Assembly: GCA_002261195.1 (NCBI GenBank)
Contig: MVBO01000001.1
Location: forward strand, 103,229 to 167,228
Direction of reading: 5' to 3'
Length of the DNA stretch: 64,000 bases
Source: Bifiguratus adelaidae
Lineage: Eukaryota; Mucoromycota; Endogonomycetes; Endogonales
This document shows, in pieces, positions 48,501 through 60,200 of the stretch; position 1 is the stretch's first letter; every line of letters starts with the position of its first letter. Both the position numbers and the translations under genes were made by a program. A model generated the notes under the pieces. It was not told the origin of the DNA. It did no database searches and saw only the letters and a program-made list of their open reading frames with translations.

Positions 48501-50732
48501 TTATGACATGTCGTCGTGATCATCTTCTAATAGACCCATTGGTTCTTCTTCATCGTGAAAAGCATCACCTTCATCATTCACAATCTCCTTTTGTCGATGA
48601 TCTGCATGACCCCTGCTTTGAACGGCCATCTTGCGTTCCAAACGTCGCATGGCTTCCTGAACAGGTACGCTATCCTTGTTGATCCTGTAATGATGTCAGT
48701 CTGCGTCGCAATGCTCTTTCCCTTACCTTAGTGCTGCTTCATAGTTCTCGAGTGCTGCTGTGTAATTGCCAGCCTTGTATAGGGTATCCGCTAGCCGGGT
48801 ATACATCATTTCCGTACGATGATAAGGAAGGTACCGTTCCAATCTGCACACATCTGTTCAGACGTGGACGTACGCGCGAACAGAAGGCAGTCGTAAAACA
48901 CCTACATCTCTGATGCTTCTTGATAGTCTGATTCCATGATATACAAGTTGGATAGGGCAAGCGCAGGTTCCAGGGCCTTGGGATCCAACGACAAGGCTGT
49001 CTCGTAGGCTTTCCTTGCGCGATCACGCGCCTCAGGGTTCTGTGCTAAGACCAAGCCAACCAGAGTATAGGATATCGGATTCCGGGGCACACGTTCGAGA
49101 GCTTCTTTAGCTACAGCCATGGCTTCCTTCATCCGTGGCATCGCAAGATAAGTTTCGATCATGCCGCGATACACGAAAAGATCTTTGGAGAGCCGATAAG
49201 CTCGCCGATATTCATCGATAGCCTCTTGATACCGTCCGAGCATATGCAACAGAGTACCTAGCATACAGAGTTAGTGTCGCGCATGGTGCCCACTTCGCGT
49301 TTACCTTTCAATTGGTAAGATTCCACGTGCCGCTTATCCAAAGATATAGCCTAATAAGCATTAGAACAAGTGGCAGGCCACAATTGTCGTTTCACACTCG
49401 CCTGATCTACAAATTGCAACGCTTGTTCTCGATTCCCAGACATTTCGCTATAAAGCGCCATTGCTAACCAAGTTTCTGGTCTTTCAGTCGACACAGCTTG
49501 TAGCTCTCTGGCAATTCTAGACTATCGTGAGCGCTAGCCTGCAGGCTGTGATACTTACTGGTTGACCAGTAGCCGGTCTCCTTGTATACGTATTAGGTTG
49601 GCAAATCGATCCATGCCTTCCATGACATAGGGGTCAATTTTGCGGATCTGTGGCGCATGTAAGCATCGCGGCCGGTTTGATTGACGAACACAAACCTTTG
49701 AATAGGTTGTAAATGCTTCATTCGTGTCGTTCTTTTTGAGTTGAACATCTGCTAGACTTAGCAAGCAATCCACATTATGCCGTAAATGGTCGTTTAAATG
49801 GGTCAGTTCATCAAGTGCCTCTGCAGAGAGCCGTATTGAGCTATGCTTTGATCGAAAAGCCGCATAAATACTCACTCTCGTACTCAAAGCTGTTGATGTT
49901 GGCTTGCGCTTCGAGATATTTTCGAATAGAGTCAAAATCACTTAAGGCAGGCATGTGATGGCTGATGGTGGTGTAGACGACGCCAAGACGGAGGAGCCCC
50001 ATGTAGGCCTCGATGGCATCCGGGGTGTGACTGTAGCTAATGTGAGCCGGCCATCTTACATTCGCTTGGATCTGCCGTACCTAACCGCTAATTCGTAATA
50101 TTTGATGGCCGATCTGGAAAAGGCTAATCAGACGTCGCATTCAACCTGAGGATCCGTCCTCTTACCGCTGATCTCCAGTATTTTCGTATATCTTTGCGAG
50201 CAGTATACAGCTTTCTGCATTATGATCCTTGTCGGCAAGCTCCACGAGCTACATGGCACTTCAAGACCGTATTCCTCACACAAAATGTCACGCTTACCAC
50301 TGACTTTGCTTTGTCAACGTCTTCATACTTTAAACAGCATTTGACGAGCTTAATACGTGTCTCACCCTCGGTGTATGCTTGCTTTCGTCGTATACCCTTG
50401 AGGGACTTTTGTGCTCTCAATGCTCCTTCATAATACACCTAGTGTTCAACTCCGTCAGAAAACACGAAAACACGAAAATAGCACATACCACAGCGCGTTT
50501 GTACTCGTGATTCTGAGCTAGACAGTCCGCTAGGATGACCAGTGCTTCGCTTTCAATGAGCGACGTATTGTTGTCGAGACTTTTTGGCATGGCCGACAGT
50601 AACATGCTCGCCTAGAGGCACGTTTAGCTAAAATGTCACACCTCGTGCTAAGCCTACCATAAAGCGCGCAGAGGAGTAGAGGTGAGCTTCATATAACGCT
50701 TTAGTACGCGAGAGTATAGTTGAAGGATCCAT
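48501..50732 (-). CDS. APC7: Anaphase-promoting complex subunit 7, TPR
   Basis: TPR scaffold of the APC/C ubiquitin ligase arc lamp. The start at 50732 gives MDPSTILSRTKALYEAHLY SSARFMASMLLSAMP, then ALVILADCLAQNHEYKRA, VYYEGALRAQKSLKG, KLVKCCLKYEDVDKAKSV and AESCILLAKIYENTGDQ. Next come KIRKIDPYVMEGMDRFANLI and VNQIARELQAV-type TPR units, then HMLGRYQEAIDEYRRAYRL, AMPRMKEAMAVAKEALERV, YTLVGLVLAQNPEARDRARK, DPKALEPALALSNLYIMES and YKAGNYTAALENYEAAL. It ends in an acidic tail (EEEPMGLLEDDHDDMS). Order and spacing follow animal APC7, including the aspartate/glutamate-rich end. APC7 is missing from budding yeast. Around nine introns are used; not all borders were fixed. The upstream TPR gene stops 43 nt before its ATG. 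Confidence 0.88.
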
Positions 50733-50775
50733 TGCGTTCAAAACGTCTATATACAGGAGTGCGCGTCCAAGTGTT

Positions 50776-51960
50776 CTAAAGTCCTGGGTTGCCGAGAAAG
50801 GAAATCACTGTCGCGTGCGCAGCAATGTCTCGGTCGACTGCAACATGGTTCGCAGCTGATACAAATGTCAATGTCATCCTCGTCTCTGTGTGCACAACCT
50901 ACCGTTTCATCCGGAACTGTCATTGCAAATGCTTTTTGTCGCGCAATGATGCTGGCAGCCTTTTTGTAACGACCAGTCATGATTAAATCTTCGGCAAAAT
51001 AGAGCCAACATCGACTTTCTTGAAGTTGATTGCCAATTATGCGTGCAAGTTTAATCTGCTGCTTGGCTAAAGTGCCTGCCGTTTTAGCCTAAGGGGCGGT
51101 TAGTTTCAAACAAATGACGCTGAAGTGATGCCTATACGTGCGTAATAGGATTTGTATTTGCCCAAAGCGCTATACGCTCCACCAAGAACCGAGTAACAGA
51201 TGCCAACAAAGTCAAATTGACGCTGTTTCTTGAACAATACATCCAGGCGTCGTGCCCTAGGCGATGCTGTTCGTCAATCAACGTGCGTTGTGAGTGGAGT
51301 ACCCGTTTACCTACCATGCAAGGTCCAAGACAGGCACACTTGGCTGAGCAAACACGGCCAGCTGTATACACAAGGGCTTTTCTCGCTGCCGTGTGCCATG
51401 TAGACACCCATTGACAAGCATGCGACACACGTCCGCTGCATGCTCCTCTCGCAAGAGTTGGATCAAGCGTAGCCATGTCCAGTCATCACAAACGATGGCA
51501 GCCTGACCGAACGTTGCATGCGGAATCTTTGTCCGCCTCCCCGAGAAGTGCTGCTCTTGAAGTTTCCAGCCCGTACAGGGCCTATAACACCGAACAAGAC
51601 AGCTAGCCAGCTCAACTGAACTCTCATGAGCGTCTCTTGTCACATTCCTTTCATACCACTTGCCTGACTCAGCCTCTTTATACCATTTCAACGACAATAC
51701 CGTGGAAGTAGGCCAATGTATCCATGGTCTCAAAGAGTGGTTAGGTATCCTTTCATCACAATGAGCCATGCAACTTCCATAGAGAGAACCTGTATGGAAA
51801 AAATTCGCGTGAAAATATCCTTTGTTCCAAAGAAGGCCGAACGCCATGCTATGAATGGATCTGCGCGAGTGATCGTTCCATTCTCATCAAGCCATGATGG
51901 TCTAGTAGTCTAAGTTTGCCATTCCTCGTATTCGCTCATCAACCGAGACACCTTTTGACA
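50776..51960 (-). CDS. TPR-like protein, 5' part unresolved
   Basis: The 3' exons are convincing: FKKQRQFDFVGICYSVLGG then AYSALGKYKSYY, AKTAGTLAKQQIKLARIIGN, CWLYFAEDLIMTGRYKKAAS and IIARQKAFAMTVPDE, ending VISFLGNPGL-stop at 50776-50778. These are tetratricopeptide-type helical pairs. Upstream (about 51250-51960) several frames are open (SWLDENGTITRADPFIAWRS; CDDWTWLRLIQLLREEHAADV), but I could not fix the exons or the start. A second small gene could be hidden there. I do not recognise a specific family; it is not a duplicate of the neighbouring APC7. It is the first gene of the minus-strand run leading to APC7, DOT1 and the EPG5-like gene. Confidence 0.55.
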
Positions 51961-52124
51961 GTCACCCCAATCTCCGCATCAATCCATGGCAATCCATCAA
52001 GGAAAGACATTCATCGAGCAAGGTTCATTCATTCGCTTTGTAATCAACAGTCACACTTACGCAGGTATAAAAGGACAATGTTGTCATTGAGATTGTGATA
52101 GTCATACTTGGCTTTTCATCGACA

Positions 52125-52927
52125 ATGGCGGGCAAAGTACTTGTAGTATTGACTTCACACGACAGTCTTTTGCACAGTGACAAGAAGACGGGTTACTATC
52201 TTCCAGAGGTAGGCTATCATGGCCAGCAGACATAAAGTCTCACACCGCATCGAGATTGCCCATCCCTATTACATCATCAAAGACGCCGGGTACGAAATTG
52301 TCACTGCATCGCCCAAGGGTGGCAAGGCTCCATTGGATCAAAGCTCTGTGGAAGCCTTCAAGGATGATCCCGATTCAAAAACGTTCTTGAACGACCCCGA
52401 AGCCCAAGCGTTGGTGAACAATACCAAAAAGCTGAGCGACGTCGTGTCCAATCTTGGCGAGTTCAAGGCCATCTTCTATCCTGGTGGCCATGGTCCAGTG
52501 TTTGATTTGCCTCAAGACAACGATTCTCAACAGGCCATTCGCACTTTTTATGAGTCTGGTCGTCCGGTGTCGGCCGTCTGCCACGCCCCAGCTGCGTTTG
52601 TCGAGACTAAACTCTCCAATGGCGAACACATTCTGGCTGGTCGCCAAGTGACCTCCTTCACTGATGCAGAGGAAGAGCAGGCTGGTATGACCAAGAATGT
52701 CCCCTTCTTGACCGAGACGGTGATCAAGGAACGTGGTGGAATCTTCACGAAGGCTCAACCCTGGGGTGAGCACGTGGTTGTCGATCGATCCAATGGCCGT
52801 ACGCTCATCACAGGTCAAAACCCGTAAGTGGACTTAGATTTTAATCATTGCACTGATTTTTATCAACTGATCTAGGGCTTCTGCCGCTAAAGTTGGTCGC
52901 GAGCTTGTCGCCGCCCTCAAGGCTTGA
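52125..52927 (+). CDS. HSP31: HSP31/DJ-1/PfpI family protein, glyoxalase III-like
   Basis: Stress protein that detoxifies methylglyoxal without glutathione and acts as a chaperone or deglycase in yeasts. Exons 52125-52208, 52255-52823 and 52876-52927 give 234 aa, the size of yeast Hsp31. Motifs: MAGKVLVVLTSHDSLL, KTGYYLPEIAHPYYIIKDAG (with the conserved Glu of the elbow), YEIVTASPKGGKAPLD, AIFYPGGHGPVFDL, the nucleophile elbow SAVCHAPAAF (Cys137, His138), RQVTSFTDAEEEQAG, VPFLTE and RTLITGQNPASAAKVGREL. The Glu-Cys-His triad of the class is present. The introns are 46 and 52 nt. It begins divergently from the TPR gene, 164 bp away. Confidence 0.94.
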
Positions 52928-52997
52928 AACGTTATTATGATATTGTAGTCACCTTTGGTTTTGTGCATGATCTTGGTCTATATAAGATGTTTCCACC

Positions 52998-54507
52998 TTA
53001 AATAGCGTCGTCCACAGCAATGCTCCGTAACCCTTCATCATCAACGCATACTTGGCACACTGTGGCTCTGTCCGACAAAATATCCACAACAGCAGCCTCC
53101 ACGTCGAATCGTGTAATTCCTTGCTTAACCAGGATACACAAGTACCCGCCTCCCCCAGCTCCGCACAAGGAATAGCCGCACATGTACTTGTGCAAGCGTT
53201 GCAAAAGGGTTCGTAATACAGGCGGATGATCCAACGTTGTGCTCGAAAGCATACGCTTAGCTTCAAAATAAGACGTCATCAAGTAGCCTAATCGATCGAC
53301 ATCCTCTAAGGATCACATTAACCGGTTGAACCCACATAAGATATGATGAATACGTGCCTTGCTCTATTGCCTCGGCGCATTCCGTCGCTTCTCGCACCAG
53401 TTTAGCAAATGCTGCAACAAGTGCTTCGTCCCGATCTATCCATTGAGAGACGACACGTTGCAAGAGGTTTTTGGCCAGACGAGAGGTATCGGTGTAGATG
53501 AGAAACATGCGCTGGGCGATGATTGTTTTAAAGGCTTCGGAGAGGTTGAGGGGTCGCCACGTCACCTGAAGGCATCCATGAGCGACAAAGAAGAAAGCAG
53601 TATGAGGAAGGTCCCTACCTGCAGAGGCAAAGAAGCCTTGGACATGCTCAATTTCGCTCCACCAATTAGACCGCCCACCTGATCCTGCCATCCTCCACCG
53701 GTCGTGAGCATTTGCTCCACCTGAAGCACGGCATGCACCAAGCTATGGGGGTTGTATTGACGATCAATGAGCCGTGCACAAGCGGCCAGGATGGTGCCGG
53801 CCAGGATAGATGAGGAGCCCAGACCTGTCCCTTTGGGCAACGACGAAAAAGCATGAAGCTCCAGGCCTTGCGCCTTAGGCGGAAGGATGCCCTCGCAAAA
53901 CAGGGATTGGGTGCCTGCGGTCGGATCATTCAGTATACCGAGGTACACTAGACAGGCTTTCAAAAGCGCACCAGGCGCATCGGGGTCCTTGTAGTCGCCA
54001 ATGTCTTGGGGCGATGTGCACACAACGCGTAAAAGCGGTCTATCGTAATGACGTTCTTGATCAAGAAGGCAGAGAATCAGTTCGGGTCTGTCGTGCCATT
54101 GTGCCTTTGCGCCTAATGGCCGCTTATTGTTAATTCTGACCGCAACGTTGACAACCTGTCCCCCGTGCTCGTATCTAGATGGCTCGTCAGTCGGGTCCCC
54201 CCGGGGAACTGCAACTCACGTTATAGGCGGGGTATCGGTCCAACCTAGTACAATGTCAGTCGATTGACGAAATTGGCATCTATAGATACATACCACCAGC
54301 AAAGTCTAACCGCACAGGTGCAGTTGCCAACGCCCACCGAGATCCCACGAGCTCCGCTCCACCGGACAGGGACTCGTACTCTACCGAGGCTGTTGAACAC
54401 GCGTCATTGATGCCTTTCCAATCTATATCATGTAAACGTTCAACTGGATGCTGTGAAATTGTATCCGTGGACGTCATCGTCCTTGTCGTGTGATGAGCAC
54501 CTAGCAT
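52998..54507 (-). CDS. GHMP kinase of the L-fucokinase type, kinase domain only
   Basis: Predicted to phosphorylate L-fucose (or a related sugar) at C1, a salvage step toward GDP-fucose. It matches the C-terminal kinase half of animal fucokinase: GSRWALATAPVRLDFAGG, VVCTSPQDIGDYKDPDAPG, ALLKACLVYLGI, FSSLPKGTGLGSSSILAGT (GHMP ATP loop), LEQ-like QVEQMLTTGGGWQDQVGGL, FLIYTDTSRLAKNLLQRVV, ATECAEAIEQG and CGAGGGGYLCILVKQG. The animal enzyme is about 1,080 aa with an N-terminal transferase-like domain. Here that domain is absent; only about 70 codons precede the kinase, from the ATG at 54507 (another ATG at 54573). It could instead be a heptose- or other sugar-1-kinase of the same clan. Five or so short introns. 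Divergent from kynureninase. Confidence 0.83.
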
Positions 54508-54830
54508 GGTGTCCAAGGGCGAGATGGAGCCCACCGTGGAGGTAGATACCAAAAAGGAAAGTGTCCATTTCAATGAAACAAGTATTTAAAGTCCATATTT
54601 ACGTGTGCAGATGACGGATTTATCATCCATACATGGATGGACAAGCCTGGCCAATGCTCAATGGTCTATGCATGCTGGTTACAAGAGCTGTACCTTGTGT
54701 TATTCATGGATAATAAAGTCGACATTTGCGATGCGACGTCACGTGCTTAATGTCACGTGCCGTGGGAATAACTTGCAGCAGTTTCTGCCGCTCTCGCGAT
54801 TGCTGCTCCTTACCCTATTTATTCCCCTTC
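54508..54830. promoter_or_regulatory. Divergent promoter, sugar kinase and kynureninase
   Basis: A 323-bp segment between the two start codons. A small in-frame extension of the kinase (to 54573) overlaps it. A CACGTG-like ACGTCACGTGC sequence occurs near 54734, with a second CACGTGCCGTGGG near 54754. E-box-like palindromes of this kind are bound by bHLH factors in fungi. Regulation is inferred only from the motif. Confidence 0.45.
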
Positions 54831-56385
54831 ATGGAGTCATTGACCGCATTAGCCAAGGAAACAGGACTTGCTATCGAGTCTGTCGAGTTTGCGCAGTACT
54901 TAGATAGCAAGGATGCGCTCGCGAAATATAGAAGTGAGTTTGCCATTCCTCCCATGAGCCAAGTATCCGCCGACAAGTGTAGGTAGCTTCTAACGTGTTC
55001 GTGGACACTAAGCCCTGCTTGTAGCGGAAGTCGCGGCTTCCAAGGCGTCGACATATCTTTGCGGTAATTCACTTGGTTTGATGCCACTCCGGTCTCGAGG
55101 ATATGTCAATCAAGAGCTAGAAATATGGTCAAATCGAGGTGTTGAGGGCCATTGGAACCATGCCTACAACCGCCCCTGGGCCACGATTGATGAGAATGTT
55201 GTAAGCAAAATGGCGACTGTTGTTGGTAAGTACTTCTCACAATCTTTCCACTACGAGTGTGCTAAGGAACAATGAGGCGCCAAACCCATCGAAGTCGCGG
55301 TCATGAATACCTTGACGGGCAACCTTCACTTATTGTTGGCTTCATTTTACACCCCTACTTCAACTCGATACAAGATTATTATGGAAGCCAAAGCCTTTCC
55401 TTCGGATCATTATGCCATCGAGTCTCAAATACGATGGCACGGACGTGATCCCAAGGACGCCTTGATCTTGGTAGCCCCTCGGGAAGGCGAGCATTACTTA
55501 CGAACAGAGGATATCCTGGAAGTGATAGGACAAGAAGGAAAGCAAGTTGCTACTGTCATCTTTAGTGGTGTACAATACTACACGGGACAATATTTTGAGA
55601 TGGAAAAGATCACCAAGGCTGGACAAGCTAAAGTAGGTTGAGAGATGGATGCTTGTGCCCCAACGTATTCACATTGCGTTTTACAGGGCTGTATCGTGGG
55701 ATGGGATTTGGCTCACGCCGCAGGCAATGTTCCAGTGCAGCTTCATGATTGGAATATTGATTTTGCCTGTTGGTGTTCCTACAAATACCTGAATTCCGGA
55801 CCGGGTGGTATTGCCGCCATTTTTGTGCATGAAAAGCACGCTCATGATTTCGATCGCCCGAGACTCTCTGGTTGGTGGGGTCATCAAAAGTCCACCCGGT
55901 TCCAAATGACCAATGGTACGTACGTCTAGTATCGCTGGCTGCTGAGGTTAACGTTTCCTCATGCAGTCTTTGAGCCGACGCCGGGTGCTTACGGATTTCA
56001 ACTCTCCAATCCCTCTGTGCTCAATACTGTGTGTTTGATGGGATCACTCGAGATATTTACCGAAGCGACCATGCCAGCTCTTCGCGCCAAATCTCTTCAA
56101 CTCACAGGCTACCTTGAATATCTCATTGATCAAACCATTGACAAGGCACACGTCAAGATCATCACACCGCGTGATCCCAATCAACGCGGATGCCAGCTTT
56201 CTCTTTTATTCAGTAATGGTAAAATGGAACAGATATTCGACATCCTCGGGCAAAAGGGTGTAGTATGCGATGACCGAAAGCCAGATTGCATTAGAATTGC
56301 ACCCACACCTCTTTACAATACCTTTTCCGATGTCCATAGAGCAGTACAGGTGTTGAAACAAGCCATTCAACGGGTTTATGCGTAG
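54831..56385 (+). CDS. BNA5: Kynureninase
   Basis: PLP enzyme cleaving (3-hydroxy)kynurenine to (3-hydroxy)anthranilate plus alanine in tryptophan breakdown and de novo NAD synthesis. The start ATG at 54831 gives [20 protein letters not shown]. Spliced exons then give [107 protein letters not shown] and the PLP-lysine motif [14 protein letters not shown]. The substrate-pocket block [30 protein letters not shown] and [18 protein letters not shown] follow. Length about 460 aa is normal. About five introns, all near 50 nt. All active-site motifs are intact. Confidence 0.95.
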
Positions 56386-56521
56386 ATGGGCTCTAGATCC
56401 ATATGTTGTAATTAGACTGGTGCCAGAGATCTCTGTATTACCTCCGAGATGAATTAACGTGAGGCAAATTCCCCGCGCCAGTCATCGATTCGGTGGCGCA
56501 GTTATTTGTCTCAATTGTATA

Positions 56522-57135
56522 ATGGCCGGCATTTCATCTCCGTCTCAGGCTAACCTCGATACCCCACAACGACATGACCAAAGAATCGCTCCTCAAAAGA
56601 AGAGTTATGTCAAGCTTATCGATCGAAGCACTTCACCTCAATTTGACGTGACGCCTCTGTTTGCAGACAGCCAAGCCTGGGCCGACTTGATCTCGGATAT
56701 ATCTCTTCATTTTAAGGATAAGCAGATTGATGGCGTGGTTGCGATCGATGCGTTTGGTCTTTTGATGGGTGGAGCTATCGCGCGTGCCTTAGCTTAGACG
56801 TGGGCTCCATTGTTGTACGGAAAGATGGCAAGCTTCCCAGACAAAAGGACGACAACAACGTGGTGCAAGTCAAGGTGTCCGATTACGACGGACCAAGGTT
56901 TTTGAAGTCCGGCGCGATCTCTTGCAAGGAAAGCAATGTTTACTGGTGGTGGACGAGTGGATCGGAACAGGTGCTCAGATCCGAGAATTGGCGACCTTGA
57001 TACGTCAATGCGATGCAGATGTTGCTGGTATTGCTATCCGGATGATGAGGGTGCCATGGAACTAGCTAGAACCTATGATACATTTGCTGCCAATTGTCTA
57101 AAGTGCACATGTTTTGAAGGTCGATGCGGGCAAAC
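56522..57135 (+). pseudogene. Phosphoribosyltransferase-like gene with broken frame
   Basis: Resembles adenine phosphoribosyltransferase-type proteins of COG0503: QFDVTPLFADSQAWADLISD, KQIDGVVAIDAFGLLMGGA, DVGSIVVRKDGKLPRQKDD, VFEVRRDLLQGKQ, the PRPP-binding loop LLVVDEWIGTGAQIRELA and CDADVAGIAI. The start is the ATG at 56522 (MAGISSPSQ). The frame shifts three times. A tandem duplication CTTAGCTTAG at 56788-56797 adds 5 nt after the ARAL codons. One base is missing after DYDGP near 56902. A further shift near 57040 precedes DDEGAMELARTYDTFAA. No intron of usual size explains these. Either a recent pseudogene, since the protein text is little decayed, or sequence errors. Confidence 0.72.
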
Positions 57136-57279
57136 ATGGACTGCCATGTTGATTTATGACAATGCACCCTTCTCCTGGCATCCCATGCATAGGGATATAT
57201 ATCGCAAGGCAAAAAGGCTTGTGGATGCCCTTTCTATCTCTTGGCTTTCATTCAGAATTCGTGACTCTTTTTCAACCCT

Positions 57280-60200
57280 ATGGGTGCAACAGATAGCAAG
57301 TTGGCCTTTAGGAAGGGCGTCTTCCGTTTGTTTGAAGAGCGGGTGAGTGTTTGGCAAACACTTGTTTGCCTGAGTCACCACTGATGCTCTTCCACAGCAT
57401 ATACCGGAGAATGACGAGTATTGGACACAGGTAAGAGCACCTACACGTTACCATCAATGCAGTGCGTAATGGACGTTTGACTTGTAGTTTTGGCTATTGC
57501 CAGAGTCCGCTGACGATGTATACTCGCTCATCGGTGCGTCGGATATACGCCGAGTCCGGGACCAAGCGAGAGAAAACCTGGAAACCATGCTCACAAAGGT
57601 ATGACAAGTTTACACCAGCACGGCTAACCATGGACTTAGGTGATCAACCGGCTACTGTTGCTTATGAAAACACCAGACTTTCCGAACGCTGGCAATACAG
57701 CACGGCAGTTACTAAACTGTGTACGCATCCTGACCCGAATAATGCCCTTTGTGTACGAAACCGACGATTGTGCCGACTGGGAGGGACAGTACTTTTGGAC
57801 GCCAAAGAGTCTTCCAAAACTTGACACATCCGAGCAGGTCAGGTGCTAGCACGTACGGTAGAGATACAGAGGATTAACCCTCGTTGTAGGATCCGGATAC
57901 CAAAAGTGTACCAGAATTTGATGTTGTTCAACCGTTAGCGCAGACATTGCTCAAAGGTACGGCGCATGATCCAGCTAGATTGCCTAGGCGAGCTTTACAT
58001 ATCATTTTTTCAGCATGTATCGATCTGCTATTCTTGGTCGGCTTCACGGTACCGACAAATATCGCCGCAGGCGAATCCAGGGTCATGTATGTGATCTGGG
58101 AGACCGGCGTCGGTTGTTCGACGCCAATTGGCACGTCCAAAGAATACGACTCGAACCGGACAGAAGTGCTGCGCTTGTTGCTCGTCTTGTGTTCCAAATC
58201 TGTCTATACACCACCGGGCTTGGTGTTGTCATCCGAAAACAGATGGCTTCATTATCTTACCACAGAGACAGAGCGCAAGACGGTGCTGGCAATGCTCTGT
58301 AGTCTTTTGAACACCGCCACGAAGTACAACCCACTTGGCTGGGGAGTGCCATACAATCATGTCATGTTTACGGATCCGCGCGAAGTGTTGGTAACGTTGT
58401 GCATCCAGGTGTTGTTGGTACTTGTAGAGTATCAGGTACCGGCTCATCGACATTTGATGGAGCAATCAACGGAAGAAGGAGGTAGCTCTCAAGCGAACAA
58501 CTGGTCTCCAGGCACAGGTTCTTCTGCCAAGGAGGATGGTCCCTTGGCTGACACGGTCGCTTCTCACTCCCTCGCGCCATCAGCGTCCGCACCAACGGCC
58601 ACATCGTCAAGAGCATCGTCTTTCGGGTCGAATGATGCGCTGCCAAACGGTCCTCGTGCAAAAGAGAGCAATGCATTTCGCCATTATCTTACCAAACTGC
58701 ATCGGCCTGCCGACTTTCAGTTTCTCATGGATGGCATCTACCGAATACTTAGCAATCCTATGCAGGTGCGTTGTACCTGAGTGGAGGAAGTGGATTGTTT
58801 GGACCTTAACCCTGGCTTTTGGATTTAGGCGACCAATACCTATCTTCCCGGATCTACAAAGCAAATACGCTGCTACGTTGAAATGATGATGCTCTGCTGG
58901 AAGTTGCTAGATCTGAATAAGGTACTTTGTTGCTGCAGTCTGGGAACCGTGGTTGCTAAAGCTTTTACTCTAGCGATTCCGAAGCTATCTTCTTGAGACC
59001 GATCGGGTGCTTGACCTCATCATCGTCCTCATCTACTATTCGTTGGAGTTCAAGTTGAATCCAGCAAATGTCGGCCTGGTTCGAATGTGTGCATTCATGT
59101 TGCAAACCATGTCAGCCGACCGATCGTTTGGAGTAAAGCTCAATCGTACATTTGATGCTCATTCTTCTCTCCCGGCAGCGATTCGTATTCCCAACTTTCA
59201 CGGTACTTACACGGACTACCTCATCATTGTAAGTTTAGCCTCAACGGCTTTCTGAGCTTGTTGCTTATCCGTCTCAGTCTCTGTACACCCTCATTGCTAC
59301 CACCCGCGGAGCCCTCTCAACGCTTTATCCGGCTCTATTGCTCATCATTTCAAACATTTCACCCTACATCAAGAACTTGTCCGTGACTTCGTGCAACAAA
59401 TTGATCTCCCTCTTTTCGGCATTCTCATCGCCACAGTTTCTACTAGCGGATGAGACTAACCACGAGCTGGTGGGATATCTGTTGGAAACATTCGACTATA
59501 TTATTCAGTATCAATATGCCAGTAAGTCCATGGCTCAGCCAGCCTATCCATGACTGAATATCTTCTAGGCAATGCTCAACTCACCTATGCAATCGTCCGA
59601 TCGCATAAAACGTTTGAGGGCTTGCGCGACTTCAATCTCGAAAGCGCACAAGCGGAAGCTGAGAAAGCCAAGGCTGCGCGTGAGCAACGTCGGCGCCGAT
59701 CAGCGCCACCAGAAACCGATTTACGGTGCAATTCCCAAGCTGCTTCTGCAGCTGATGGCACTGTCTTGGAAGGTGCTGACCGAGGAGATGTTGATCATTC
59801 CTTGCCAACGGCAACACTGACAGAAGAGGCAGATGGAGAACAAGTGCCTTCAGGGGCCCTGTCCGACAAGGCAAAGGGCAAAAGGCCAGAATTAGCCGAC
59901 GGTGAGTCGAGTGAGTCTGTTGCTCGGCCAGCAAGTATTGCAAGTCGGGATTCCAACCAGTCGATATCCACCAATATCGCGAGGTCGACAGTGCAGGCTG
60001 AAAATTTCGTTGCCACCGAAGATTGGGTAGGTTAAAGATGTTGCTATTGAATGCAATTCTCACATCTGCTGCTAGGTTGCAACGTGGCATGAGAGGTTGC
60101 CTCTTCAGGCCATCATGACACTCCTTGATCATCTCGTCCCCCAAATTGAGGACAAGTGCGCTTCCCAACAATTGACGACAGATCATCAAGTCTTAGACTT

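Noticed and set aside
56788-56797. Reading the CTTAG duplication as an alternative splice acceptor
   Set aside because: No donor lies upstream at a usable distance that keeps the conserved DAFGLLMGGAIARAL segment in the protein.
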